Below, one piece after another: positions 7,240-14,276 of a stretch of 21,384 nt of DNA (positions within the stretch are counted from its first letter, which is position 1; each line of letters starts with the position of its first letter). The stretch is from CAYSNP01 sp050945855 (GTDB lineage Bacteria; Bacillota; Clostridia; Christensenellales; DTU072). The position numbers and the translations under genes were made by a program. The notes beneath the pieces are model-generated. The model saw only the letters and a list, made by a program, of their open reading frames with translations. It was not told the DNA's origin and did not search any database. The DNA is taken from NCBI GenBank assembly GCA_050945855.1, contig JBMNTS010000021.1, positions 1-21,384 of the forward strand, written 5' to 3'.

Positions 7240-10200
7240 AAGAATTTATTCGGCAAAAAGAGGGGAATATGCCGTTCAGGCGGACAAGCTGTTAAGACAG
7301 ATAAACAGCTTTGTCGGAGTAAGCGCGACAGACCTGAAAATCTTTATCCGCTACGATATCCAAGGTTTATCAGAGGAATATTACGAGAAGGCAAAATCGC
7401 TGATATTTTCCGAGGCGCCTCTTGATTGCGTTTATGATGAGACATTGCCTGATTTGCCTGGCTACAAACTGATTGCGATTGAGATTCTGCCGGGTCAATA
7501 CGACCAAAGGGCGGATTCCGCGCGGGCGTGCCTTCAACTTTTGACCAAAGGCGAGCCCGCTAAGGTAAGGTGCGCGACCGTTTACGCCATTTCCGGGATA
7601 AACGATGAAGAATTAAATAAGATCAAAGGATATCTGATTAATCCCGTGGAAAGCAGACCCTCCGAGGAAAAGAAACCCGAATCTCTTGCCAGCAACTTCC
7701 CCGCGGCGGAGCCGGTAAAGACAATATCCGGTTTTATTGACCTTACGGAAGAGGGACTTAAAGAGTATTTTGCGCGGGAAGGCTTTGCAATGTCTTTTGC
7801 GGACTTGAAATTTGTGCAAAGCTATTTCAAGGAGGAAAAACGCAACCCGACTGTGACCGAGCTTAAAGTTATAGACACTTACTGGTCCGACCATTGCAGG
7901 CATACCACTTTCAACGCCAAACTTACCAAAATAGAGATAGACAGCGACAATGAGCATATCCAAAAAGCATACGACCTGTATCGGGAATTGTATGAGAAGC
8001 ACAATTCCAAGAGAAAGGATAAGTACGCAAGCCTTATGGATATAGCCACAATAAGCATTAAAGAGCTTTCCTCCCAAGGTTTTTTGGATAATCTTGACGT
8101 AAGCGACGAAATCAACGCCTGCAGCGTGGAAGTAGATGTCGACGTAAACGGCAGAATCGAAAAATGGCTGATAATGTTTAAAAATGAAACTCACAATCAT
8201 CCTACCGAAATCGAACCTTTCGGGGGAGCCTCAACCTGTCTGGGCGGCGCAATCCGCGACCCCCTTTCGGGCAGAGTGTACGTATATCAGGCTATGCGCC
8301 TTACCGGGTGCGCGGACCCGCGTGAAAGCCTTGAGGATACCCTTGCGGGCAAGCTCCCTCAAAGGGTTATTACCACTAAGGCGGCGGAGGGATATTCTTC
8401 CTACGGCAATCAGATAGGAGTTGCTTCCGGGCAGGTGCGCGAAATATACAACAACAGATTCAAGGCAAAAAGAATGGAAGCCGGCTATGTCATAGGGGGC
8501 GCGCCAAAGGAAAATGTCAGGCGCGAGAAACCCAAGGCGGGCGATGTGGTAATACTGCTAGGCGGCGACACGGGCAGGGACGGCTGCGGCGGCGCGACAA
8601 GCAGCAGCAAAGCGCATGACGATATGTCAATGGAAAAATGCGGAGCCGAAGTCCAAAAGGGCAATCCCCTGTTAGAGCGTAATATTCTCCGCCTTTTCCG
8701 CAACAAAAAGGCGGCGCGCCTGATAATCAAGTGCAACGATTTCGGCGCGGGCGGCGTGAGCGTAGCCATAGGTGAGCTTGCGGATTCTCTGGATATCAAC
8801 TTAAACGCCGTACCCGTAAAGTACGAGGGGCTGGACGGCACAGAGCTTGCAATAAGCGAATCGCAGGAGCGTATGGCGGTTGTGGTAAACAAAGACGACG
8901 CCGAAGAGTTTATCGCGCTTGCCGCAGAGGAAAATCTTAACGCTGTGGAAGTCGCAAAGGTAACCAGAAGCGGCAGAATGCGCATGCAATGGAATGATGA
9001 GATAATAGTGGACTTAAAAAGGGATTTTCTTAACACCAACGGCGTGCGGCAGGAGGTGGAGGCAAAAATCTCCGAACATGTAGACAGCTACATGACCCCC
9101 GAGTACGAGGAAATCCTTAAAGTAGCGCATAAAGACCCCAAGCAGGCAATATTGCAGGGCTTGTCCTCACTTTCTTGTTGCAGTCAGAAAGGGCTTGCGG
9201 AAATGTTTGACTCAACGATAGGGGCTTCCTGCGTGCTGGTGCCTTACGGCGGCGTGCATCAGCTGACCCCCGCTATGGTGATGGCGGCAAAGCCTCCTGT
9301 TGACGGCGAAACCAATACCGTTACCGTTTCCTCTTACGGATATCCTGTCAGCCTGTTGGAAAAATCTCCTTTTTGCGGCTCCGTATATTCGGTTATCCTT
9401 TCCATTAACAAACTGATAGCCGCGGGCGTGCCTCTTAACACCATAAGGCTTACTTTCCAGGAATACTTTATGAAGTTGGGAGAGGACAAACTGCGCTGGG
9501 GGCAGCCCTTAGCCGCCCTTTTGGGAGCCCTATACACCCAAATCAATCTTAACGTGGCGTCTATCGGCGGCAAGGACTCCATGAGCGGCAGCTTTAACGA
9601 ACTGGATGTTCCGCCCTCGCTCATCTCCTTTGCCATGGGCATCGCAAACAGCGAAAAGGTTATTTCCAACGTCTTTAAGGCGGGTCAAAAAATATATCGC
9701 ATACCTTTGGAACGGGATAAGGATTTTATTCCCGATTTCAAGCACCTTAAAAAACTTTACGCGCTGATAAACGCCAATATAGAAATGGGCAACGTAACTG
9801 CGGCAGCCGTTGTGGAAAACAGCCCCGTCATAACGCTTGCAACCGGCCTGCTGGGCGAGGGAGCGGGTTTTGCTTTTGCTAAGGTGAACGAGGACTTGCT
9901 TAAGCCTTTCTACGGGGATTTTATTTTAGCAATCGAAGATATTGAAAAATTCAACCTTATCAATACCGAATATCTGGGAGTGGCCAACGATACCGGCGTG
10001 CTGTCCGGCGGCAACTTTGAGATTTCCTTCTCGGAGATGGTATCCGCCTACACCTCCACTTTGGAGGAGATATTCCCCTCAAAGGCGCAAAATCCCGAAA
10101 TTGAAACGCCCAACCTTAACTATATTGTAAAGGAAACGTACAAATCGCGCAATCTGATAGCCAAGCCGCGCGTGTTTATACCCTTATTCCCGGGTACAAA

Positions 10201-10960
10201 CGGCGAATACGATATGGAGCGCGCGTTTAGCCGCGCGGGGGCGGAAGTAAGAAGTCTGGTACTCAAAACCCGTTCCGCTTTAGACATTGCCGCCTCCCTT
10301 GCCGCCTTGAAGAAAGGTATAGCGGAAAGCGAAATGCTTGCCTTTGCGGGAGGGCTTTCGGGAGGAGGAGAGCCTGACGGCACCGCTAAATTTATCGCGA
10401 CGCTGTTTAATCACGCGGAACTTAAAGAGGCGGTGCTGGATTTGCTGTTCAAACGTGACGGCCTTGCGCTGGGAATAGGAGAGGGCTTTAAGGCTCTGTT
10501 GAAGCTGGGACTTCTTCCTTTCGGGGAGATGAGAGAGCAAACTCCTGCCTCGCCTACGCTTGCGCCCAATACTATCGGACGTCATATAAGCTCTGTAGTA
10601 TCTTTGCGCGTCGCGTCCAATAAAGGCGCGTGGCTTAACGGGCTTAACGTGGGCGACATCTATAAGGCTCCCGTCAGCCATGCCGAGGGGCGCTTTGTAT
10701 GCGAGGAGAAGCTGCTGCAGGAATTGATTGACAACGGTCAGATTGCCGCTCAATATGTTGATCTGCAAGGCAACGCCACAATGCAACCGCCCTACAATCC
10801 CAACGGCTCTACGCTGGCCATAGAAGGGCTGATTTCCCCCGATGGTCGCATTTACGGCAAAATGGGGCATATTGAACGGATTGGTAAGGATTTATATAAA
10901 AACGTGCAGGGCAAATTTGATATGAGGATACTTGAAAGCGGCGTAAAATACTTCAAATAA
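7232..10960 (+). CDS. purL: FGAM synthase PurL, long single-chain form; glutaminase domain lacks the catalytic Cys
   Basis: Makes FGAM from FGAR, ATP and ammonia normally released from glutamine in its own C-terminal domain. I choose ATG 7232, six bases after AGGTG and overlapping purD by eight bases (1242 residues); an in-frame GTG lies at 7223. Residues 1-145 form the PurS-like domain. The synthetase core is intact: SDHCRHTTF near 219-227, FKNETHNHPTEIEPFGGAS near 316, DTGRDGCGGATSSS near 448 and SQERMAVVV near 550. The glutaminase domain spans about 978-1242 and keeps SHAEGRF and the H1213-x-E1215 pair (GHIER). The nucleophile elbow, normally GICNGFQ, reads GIGEGFK, with Gly1083 (GGA at 10478-10480) in place of Cys. 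PGTNCEYD also reads PGTNGEYD. The synthetase should use ammonia, but own glutamine hydrolysis looks lost. Confidence 0.95.
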   Translation: MIKRIYSAKRGEYAVQADKLLRQINSFVGVSATDLKIFIRYDIQGLSEEYYEKAKSLIFSEAPLDCVYDETLPDLPGYKLIAIEILPGQYDQRADSARACLQLLTKGEPAKVRCATVYAISGINDEELNKIKGYLINPVESRPSEEKKPESLASNFPAAEPVKTISGFIDLTEEGLKEYFAREGFAMSFADLKFVQSYFKEEKRNPTVTELKVIDTYWSDHCRHTTFNAKLTKIEIDSDNEHIQKAYDLYRELYEKHNSKRKDKYASLMDIATISIKELSSQGFLDNLDVSDEINACSVEVDVDVNGRIEKWLIMFKNETHNHPTEIEPFGGASTCLGGAIRDPLSGRVYVYQAMRLTGCADPRESLEDTLAGKLPQRVITTKAAEGYSSYGNQIGVASGQVREIYNNRFKAKRMEAGYVIGGAPKENVRREKPKAGDVVILLGGDTGRDGCGGATSSSKAHDDMSMEKCGAEVQKGNPLLERNILRLFRNKKAARLIIKCNDFGAGGVSVAIGELADSLDINLNAVPVKYEGLDGTELAISESQERMAVVVNKDDAEEFIALAAEENLNAVEVAKVTRSGRMRMQWNDEIIVDLKRDFLNTNGVRQEVEAKISEHVDSYMTPEYEEILKVAHKDPKQAILQGLSSLSCCSQKGLAEMFDSTIGASCVLVPYGGVHQLTPAMVMAAKPPVDGETNTVTVSSYGYPVSLLEKSPFCGSVYSVILSINKLIAAGVPLNTIRLTFQEYFMKLGEDKLRWGQPLAALLGALYTQINLNVASIGGKDSMSGSFNELDVPPSLISFAMGIANSEKVISNVFKAGQKIYRIPLERDKDFIPDFKHLKKLYALINANIEMGNVTAAAVVENSPVITLATGLLGEGAGFAFAKVNEDLLKPFYGDFILAIEDIEKFNLINTEYLGVANDTGVLSGGNFEISFSEMVSAYTSTLEEIFPSKAQNPEIETPNLNYIVKETYKSRNLIAKPRVFIPLFPGTNGEYDMERAFSRAGAEVRSLVLKTRSALDIAASLAALKKGIAESEMLAFAGGLSGGGEPDGTAKFIATLFNHAELKEAVLDLLFKRDGLALGIGEGFKALLKLGLLPFGEMREQTPASPTLAPNTIGRHISSVVSLRVASNKGAWLNGLNVGDIYKAPVSHAEGRFVCEEKLLQELIDNGQIAAQYVDLQGNATMQPPYNPNGSTLAIEGLISPDGRIYGKMGHIERIGKDLYKNVQGKFDMRILESGVKYFK

Positions 10961-10983
10961 ACTCTCTCACTCGTATTAATGCC

Positions 10984-11012
10984 TTGAAAAAAAGAAAAAA
11001 GTATTATATATT
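10984..11012 (+). promoter_or_regulatory. Sigma-A-like promoter abutting the 11019 start codon
   Basis: TTGAAA at 10984-10989 and TATATT at 11007-11012 are separated by 17 bases. If the last base of the -10 is at -7, then +1 is 11019, which is the A of the next gene's ATG. No Shine-Dalgarno stands between. The region is AT-rich, so the match could partly be chance. I see no terminator hairpin between the purL stop and this promoter. Confidence 0.5.
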
Positions 11013-11018
11013 AATAAT

Positions 11019-11528
11019 ATGAAAGAGCAGATTTTCGACGCCATCGCCCTTGCCCTTGCGGGAATGACAGTATTCTGGGTAGGCTCGCACATAAAAAGAA
11101 TGATTAAGCTGAATTCCCTGTTTAACAACGGAATGGTGCTGATTCCGCTTTACCTTAAAAAAACGGGCTTTATTGCGCTTAATACCATATTATTGTTTTT
11201 TACCGCCGCCTCCATAGTGACCGCTATCGCCTCCGATCGGTATATTTTATTCGGCTGCGCCGCTCTTATTTGCCTTTGTCTGGTCGCTTTGGTCAGCATA
11301 ATATTAGCCAGCAGGTTTGCGGTGCTGGACTGCGGCATTATAGTGCCTTTTCGTTTTATTGATTATATGCATTTGTACGATTACCGGATTGAGGATAACA
11401 CGATTTTCTTTTTCAGAGACGAAAAGGGCTTTGACGCCCTTTCCGCGGTTACCCCAAAATTGCGCTTTCCCGAAGAGCATTTGTCCAAACTGGAATACTT
11501 GCTGAAAAAGCATATTAATATAAACTAA
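11019..11528 (+). CDS. Unrecognised membrane protein with three predicted helices
   Basis: I do not recognise this 169-residue protein. It has hydrophobic segments at about 6-22, 51-71 and 76-98, then a soluble C-terminal part of about 70 residues. The first helix is followed by a basic stretch (HIKRMIK). After the third helix comes VLDCGIIVPFRFIDYMHLYDYRI, then short beta-like strands and a charged C-terminal helix ending LSKLEYLLKKHI. The layout of a membrane hairpin followed by a small mixed domain recalls DUF5673/YcxB-like proteins of Bacillota, but this is only a resemblance in pattern. There is no Shine-Dalgarno before the ATG. It stands alone between the pur operon and the deacetylase, with its own predicted promoter. 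Codon and base use match its neighbours. Confidence 0.75.
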   Translation: MKEQIFDAIALALAGMTVFWVGSHIKRMIKLNSLFNNGMVLIPLYLKKTGFIALNTILLFFTAASIVTAIASDRYILFGCAALICLCLVALVSIILASRFAVLDCGIIVPFRFIDYMHLYDYRIEDNTIFFFRDEKGFDALSAVTPKLRFPEEHLSKLEYLLKKHININ

Positions 11529-11704
11529 TCAAATACCCCTTAAACTTTGTGAGCAGCCGACTTATTTGAGCCAGCCCCTCTTTTTTGCGCCGTTGTTCTA
11601 TATTTCTCGTTATCTCCATAAATTATAGTGCCGGGTAAACAAGCGGATTCGACAAAATTCGTCTTATTATTCATGAGAACTTTTTATGGGAGGTGAGCCG
11701 CGCC
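11529..11704 (+). other. Intergenic stretch before the deacetylase
   Basis: These 176 bases hold no gene that I can support. A perfect 7-bp inverted repeat, TCAAATA at 11529-11535 and TATTTGA at 11563-11569, encloses a 27-base loop, with six T at 11581-11586 eleven bases past the stem. That is a poor terminator shape. A TATAGT at 11624-11629 could be a -10 but has no good -35 at 16-18 bases. The strong Shine-Dalgarno for the deacetylase is at 11689-11696. Confidence 0.5.
11689..11696 (+). promoter_or_regulatory. Strong Shine-Dalgarno that decides a TTG start
   Basis: GGAGGTGA matches eight bases of the anti-Shine-Dalgarno complement. An in-frame GTG at 11693 lies inside this element and so cannot be the start it serves. 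The TTG at 11705 follows after eight bases, an ideal distance. Confidence 0.75.
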
Positions 11705-12475
11705 TTGATTATAGTAGTTAAAAAAGCTAAACTTATTATAATGTTTGCGATAATTTGTGTATGTATACTTTCCGCGGTTGCGATAAATGGATTTTGCCAA
11801 ACGGAGTATACCTTCGGGCAGCAGAAAAAAATTCCGATTTACTCGGTGGATTGCGAAGAAAAAAAGGTCGCGCTGACCTTTGATGCGGCGTGGGGAGCGG
11901 ATAAGACAAAAGGCATATTGGACATACTTGACAAATATGGTTGCAAAGGCACGTTTTTTTTGGTCGGTTTCTGGGTGGACAAATATCCGGAAATGACCAG
12001 GGAAATTTTCGACAGAGGGCATCTTGTAGGCAACCACAGCAATAATCACTTTAAGATGAGTAAGCTTAGTAAAGCAGAGATAACAACCGAACTGGCAACC
12101 ACGGGAGAAAAGATTAAGGCGATTACGGGAGAATTGCCTTATTACTTTCGCCCGCCTTTCGGGGATTATTCCGATACTTTGCTCAATCAGGCGGAGGCTT
12201 TGGGCATTTATACCATCCAGTGGGATGTGGACAGTCTGGATTGGCAAAAAAGATCTACAGCCCAAATTGCGGACAGAGTGCTTGCGCGGGCCAAATCCGG
12301 CTCTATTATTTTATTCCATAACAACAGCGACCATATTCTAGAAGCGTTGCCTTTGGTTATTTTAGGCTTGCAAAATAAAGGTTTTTCTTTCGCGCGTGTA
12401 GACGAGCTTATATATAAGGATAATTATTATATTGACGTAAACGGAGTGCAGCATAAAGCAAAAAAAGCCGCATAA
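11705..12475 (+). CDS. Membrane-anchored polysaccharide deacetylase (CE4, PdaB-like)
   Basis: Predicted metal-dependent deacetylase of N-acetylated wall glycans acting outside the membrane. With the TTG start it has 256 residues: a signal anchor at about 9-29, then one NodB-homology domain. Motif 1 is LTFDAAWG with base D60; the second Asp of the usual TFDD is absent, as in the sporulation PdaB branch (TFDxxWG). Metal histidines H111 and H115 are in GNHSNNH. RPPFGDY at 149-155 carries the motif 3 Arg, WDVDSLDW at 173-180 is motif 4 and LFHNN with H205 is motif 5. PdaB-type proteins act in spore cortex or envelope maturation, but a vegetative role is equally possible. A 22-base gap separates it from the SSB-like gene, so the two may share a transcript. 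Confidence 0.85.
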   Translation: MIIVVKKAKLIIMFAIICVCILSAVAINGFCQTEYTFGQQKKIPIYSVDCEEKKVALTFDAAWGADKTKGILDILDKYGCKGTFFLVGFWVDKYPEMTREIFDRGHLVGNHSNNHFKMSKLSKAEITTELATTGEKIKAITGELPYYFRPPFGDYSDTLLNQAEALGIYTIQWDVDSLDWQKRSTAQIADRVLARAKSGSIILFHNNSDHILEALPLVILGLQNKGFSFARVDELIYKDNYYIDVNGVQHKAKKAA

Positions 12476-12497
12476 TTTACAATAAGGAGAGAAAAAT

Positions 12498-13151
12498 ATG
12501 AATTATGAGCAAATGAACAACAACATTGTTTGCCTTACAGGGCAGGTAGCCCAAACGCCGGTATATTCGCATCAGGTGTTCGGAGAAGGGTTTTATGAAA
12601 CGTTTTTGGAAATAAAAAGGCTTTCCGACCAATGCGATATGATACCAATTACCATAAGCGAACGCCTTATTGACGAAAACCTGATTAAAAAAGGCAGCAC
12701 AATTTGCGTATCGGGGCAGTTCAGAAGCTATAATAAGCTGATTGACGGCAAAAGCCGCCTTATGCTGACGGTATTTGTGCGGGACATTGAAGAAGTTGAC
12801 CCCACTCAAAACCCCAATACGATAGAGCTTGTAGGCTATATTTGCAAAGAGCCCATTTACCGTATCACTCCTTTTAAAAGAGAGATTTGCGACATTTTAC
12901 TTGCGGTAAACAGAGCGTATAACAAATCCGATTACATACCTTGCATAGCGTGGGGACGTAACGCGCGTTATGTAAAGAATCTGGATATCGGGGATAAAAT
13001 CGCCTTAAACGGGCGTATTCAAAGCCGCACCTACCAAAAATTGCTGGAAAGCGGCGAATATGAGGAAAAAGTCGCTTACGAAATCTCAATCAACCGCATC
13101 ACTCTTTCCGGTGAGGTCGCCATAGAGGACGAGGAGGAAAGATACAGCTAG
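12498..13151 (+). CDS. SSB-like protein with two OB folds
   Basis: Single-stranded DNA-binding family protein of 217 residues made of two tandem OB folds. The second, about 107-203, is clear SSB: NTIELVGYICKEPIYR, then ILLAVNRAY, DYIPCIAWGRNARYV and LNGRIQSRTY. The first, about 8-98, keeps the same order in weaker form: NIVCLTGQVAQTPVYSH, FLEIKRLSD and ISVSGQF-like ICVSGQFRSYNK. The C-terminus ends EDEEERYS, acidic but without the DDDIPF-type tip that SSB uses to recruit partners. AAGGAG stands a few bases before the ATG. Classic SSB has one OB fold per subunit and sits between rpsF and rpsR, so this is probably a second, specialised copy. Role (repair, competence, sporulation) is not shown by the sequence. 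Confidence 0.85.
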   Translation: MNYEQMNNNIVCLTGQVAQTPVYSHQVFGEGFYETFLEIKRLSDQCDMIPITISERLIDENLIKKGSTICVSGQFRSYNKLIDGKSRLMLTVFVRDIEEVDPTQNPNTIELVGYICKEPIYRITPFKREICDILLAVNRAYNKSDYIPCIAWGRNARYVKNLDIGDKIALNGRIQSRTYQKLLESGEYEEKVAYEISINRITLSGEVAIEDEEERYS

Positions 13152-13165
13152 GATAAACTGCTTAA

Positions 13166-13194
13166 TTGATTTTTAGACTTGTCTATGCTATAAT
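13166..13194 (+). promoter_or_regulatory. Sigma-A promoter with extended -10, abutting the yggS start
   Basis: TTGATT at 13166-13171 and a consensus TATAAT at 13189-13194 are 17 bases apart, with TGC before the -10 (extended form). Placing the last -10 base at -7 puts +1 at 13201, the A of the yggS ATG. No Shine-Dalgarno-like sequence lies between 13152 and 13200. Confidence 0.8.
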
Positions 13195-13200
13195 ACGCTT

Positions 13201-13872
13201 ATGCAGGATTTTTCCCTTAGACTGGTTTCAATCAGAGAAAGGATAGCGGCTGCCGCAGAAAAAGGGGGCTTCGACCCCGATATGGTGCAGATTGTAGCCG
13301 CTTCCAAATCACGCAGCGTCGAGCAAATACGAGCCTTGTATAAAACCGGAGGTATTGTTGCCGCGGGCGAAAATCGGGTTCAGGAATTTTTGGGCAAATA
13401 CTCCCCGGATATTACCTTTGATTTTATCGGCAGACTGCAAACCAACAAGGTAAAATATATTATAGATAAGGTGCGGCTTATTCAGTCGGTAGACAGGGAG
13501 AGTCTGCTTATTGAGATTAACAAGCAGGCATTGGCGCGGGGAATTGTTTCGGATATCCTTATTGAGGTCAATTCGGGTATGGAAGAAGCAAAGGGGGGGA
13601 TAGCCGCAGAGGATACCCTTGATTTTGCCAAAACAATTCAGGAATACAAGGGAGTAAGGCTGCGCGGCATTATGGCTGTCGCGCCTATCGCGGACGCGGA
13701 CACGCTGCGCCGCTGTTTTAATGACGTATACAAAGCATATTGCGTTCTTCAAAAAAATTATCCCGATATTGATTACTTGTCCATGGGCATGAGCGAGGAT
13801 TTCCCGATTGCGGTGGAGTGCGGCTCAAATATGGTCAGATTGGGCAGAATTCTGTTTGAGGAAGCCTTGTGA
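13201..13872 (+). CDS. yggS: PLP homeostasis protein, YggS/PLPBP (YlmE) family
   Basis: Cytoplasmic pyridoxal-phosphate-binding protein that buffers PLP; no catalytic reaction is established for the family. The 223 residues form one alanine-racemase-like barrel. K36 in AASKSR is the PLP Schiff-base lysine. GENRVQEF near 57-64, FIGRLQTNKVKYI near 76-88, LIEVNSGMEEAKGG near 120-133 and LSMGMSEDF near 194-202 are family signatures. The ATG lies six bases after a TATAAT, with no ribosome site, which suggests a leaderless message. No later start would keep the N-terminal helix. The stop overlaps sepF as GTGA, the ylmE-ylmF order found beside the Bacillus division cluster. Confidence 0.93.
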   Translation: MQDFSLRLVSIRERIAAAAEKGGFDPDMVQIVAASKSRSVEQIRALYKTGGIVAAGENRVQEFLGKYSPDITFDFIGRLQTNKVKYIIDKVRLIQSVDRESLLIEINKQALARGIVSDILIEVNSGMEEAKGGIAAEDTLDFAKTIQEYKGVRLRGIMAVAPIADADTLRRCFNDVYKAYCVLQKNYPDIDYLSMGMSEDFPIAVECGSNMVRLGRILFEEAL

Positions 13873-14276
13873 AAGGGTATTTGGATTATCTAAAAGGGCG
13901 GGATTGCAACCGAAAGGAAACGCCGGATACCAAAACCAATTACGATAAATTCAGAGAAACCGGGTATTCGCAAGGGAAAAGAGCGGGCGCGCAAAAAGAA
14001 GGCATCCTGAGACCGCATTCGCTTTCGGATATAGAACGCCTTATAGATATGCTTAAGGAAAAAAAAGGTATAGTCGTGGACTTGTCGGGGGAAGGTATGC
14101 TCAGCCAGCGTATGCTGGATTTTTTTAGCGGCGCAATCTATGCGCTGGGCGGCAATATTCACAGAATAGAAAAGCGACTGTACATCATTATGCCAAAAGG
14201 AGTTAAATTAATGACCGATGACAAAGTTGATAAAGACGATAACAAAAAAAGCAACAGAACACAAAAAGCAAATTAA
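13869..14276 (+). CDS. sepF: Cell division protein SepF
   Basis: SepF binds FtsZ and tethers it to the membrane during septum formation. The core domain lies at about 47-114: ILRPHSLSDIERLIDMLKEK, then GIVVDLSG, QRMLDFFSGAIYALGGNI and LYIIMPKGVKL, the typical end of the fold. The N-terminus, MKGYLDYLKGRDC, could be the membrane-targeting amphipathic helix but is shorter and more polar than usual. Residues 115-135 are a charged tail rich in Asp, Lys and Asn that overlaps lspA in another frame. The start is GTG inside the yggS stop (GTGA). Total length 135 is a little below the 140-155 usual in Bacillota. Confidence 0.88.
   Translation: MKGYLDYLKGRDCNRKETPDTKTNYDKFRETGYSQGKRAGAQKEGILRPHSLSDIERLIDMLKEKKGIVVDLSGEGMLSQRMLDFFSGAIYALGGNIHRIEKRLYIIMPKGVKLMTDDKVDKDDNKKSNRTQKAN

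Noticed and set aside
473..10870. Long open frames on the minus strand opposite the permease, purH, purL and others (for example 473-700, 5590-6018, 7613-8200, 8485-9039, 10280-10870)
   Set aside because: They lie antisense to well-supported genes, have no family motifs, and have composition expected from shadows of coding DNA.
11529..11569. 7-bp inverted repeat TCAAATA/TATTTGA as a terminator
   Set aside because: The loop is 27 bases, the stem is AT-rich and the T-run is eleven bases away.
11684..12265. 193-codon minus-strand open frame opposite the deacetylase
   Set aside because: The + strand frame has all CE4 motifs and an excellent ribosome site; the antisense product shows no recognisable domain.
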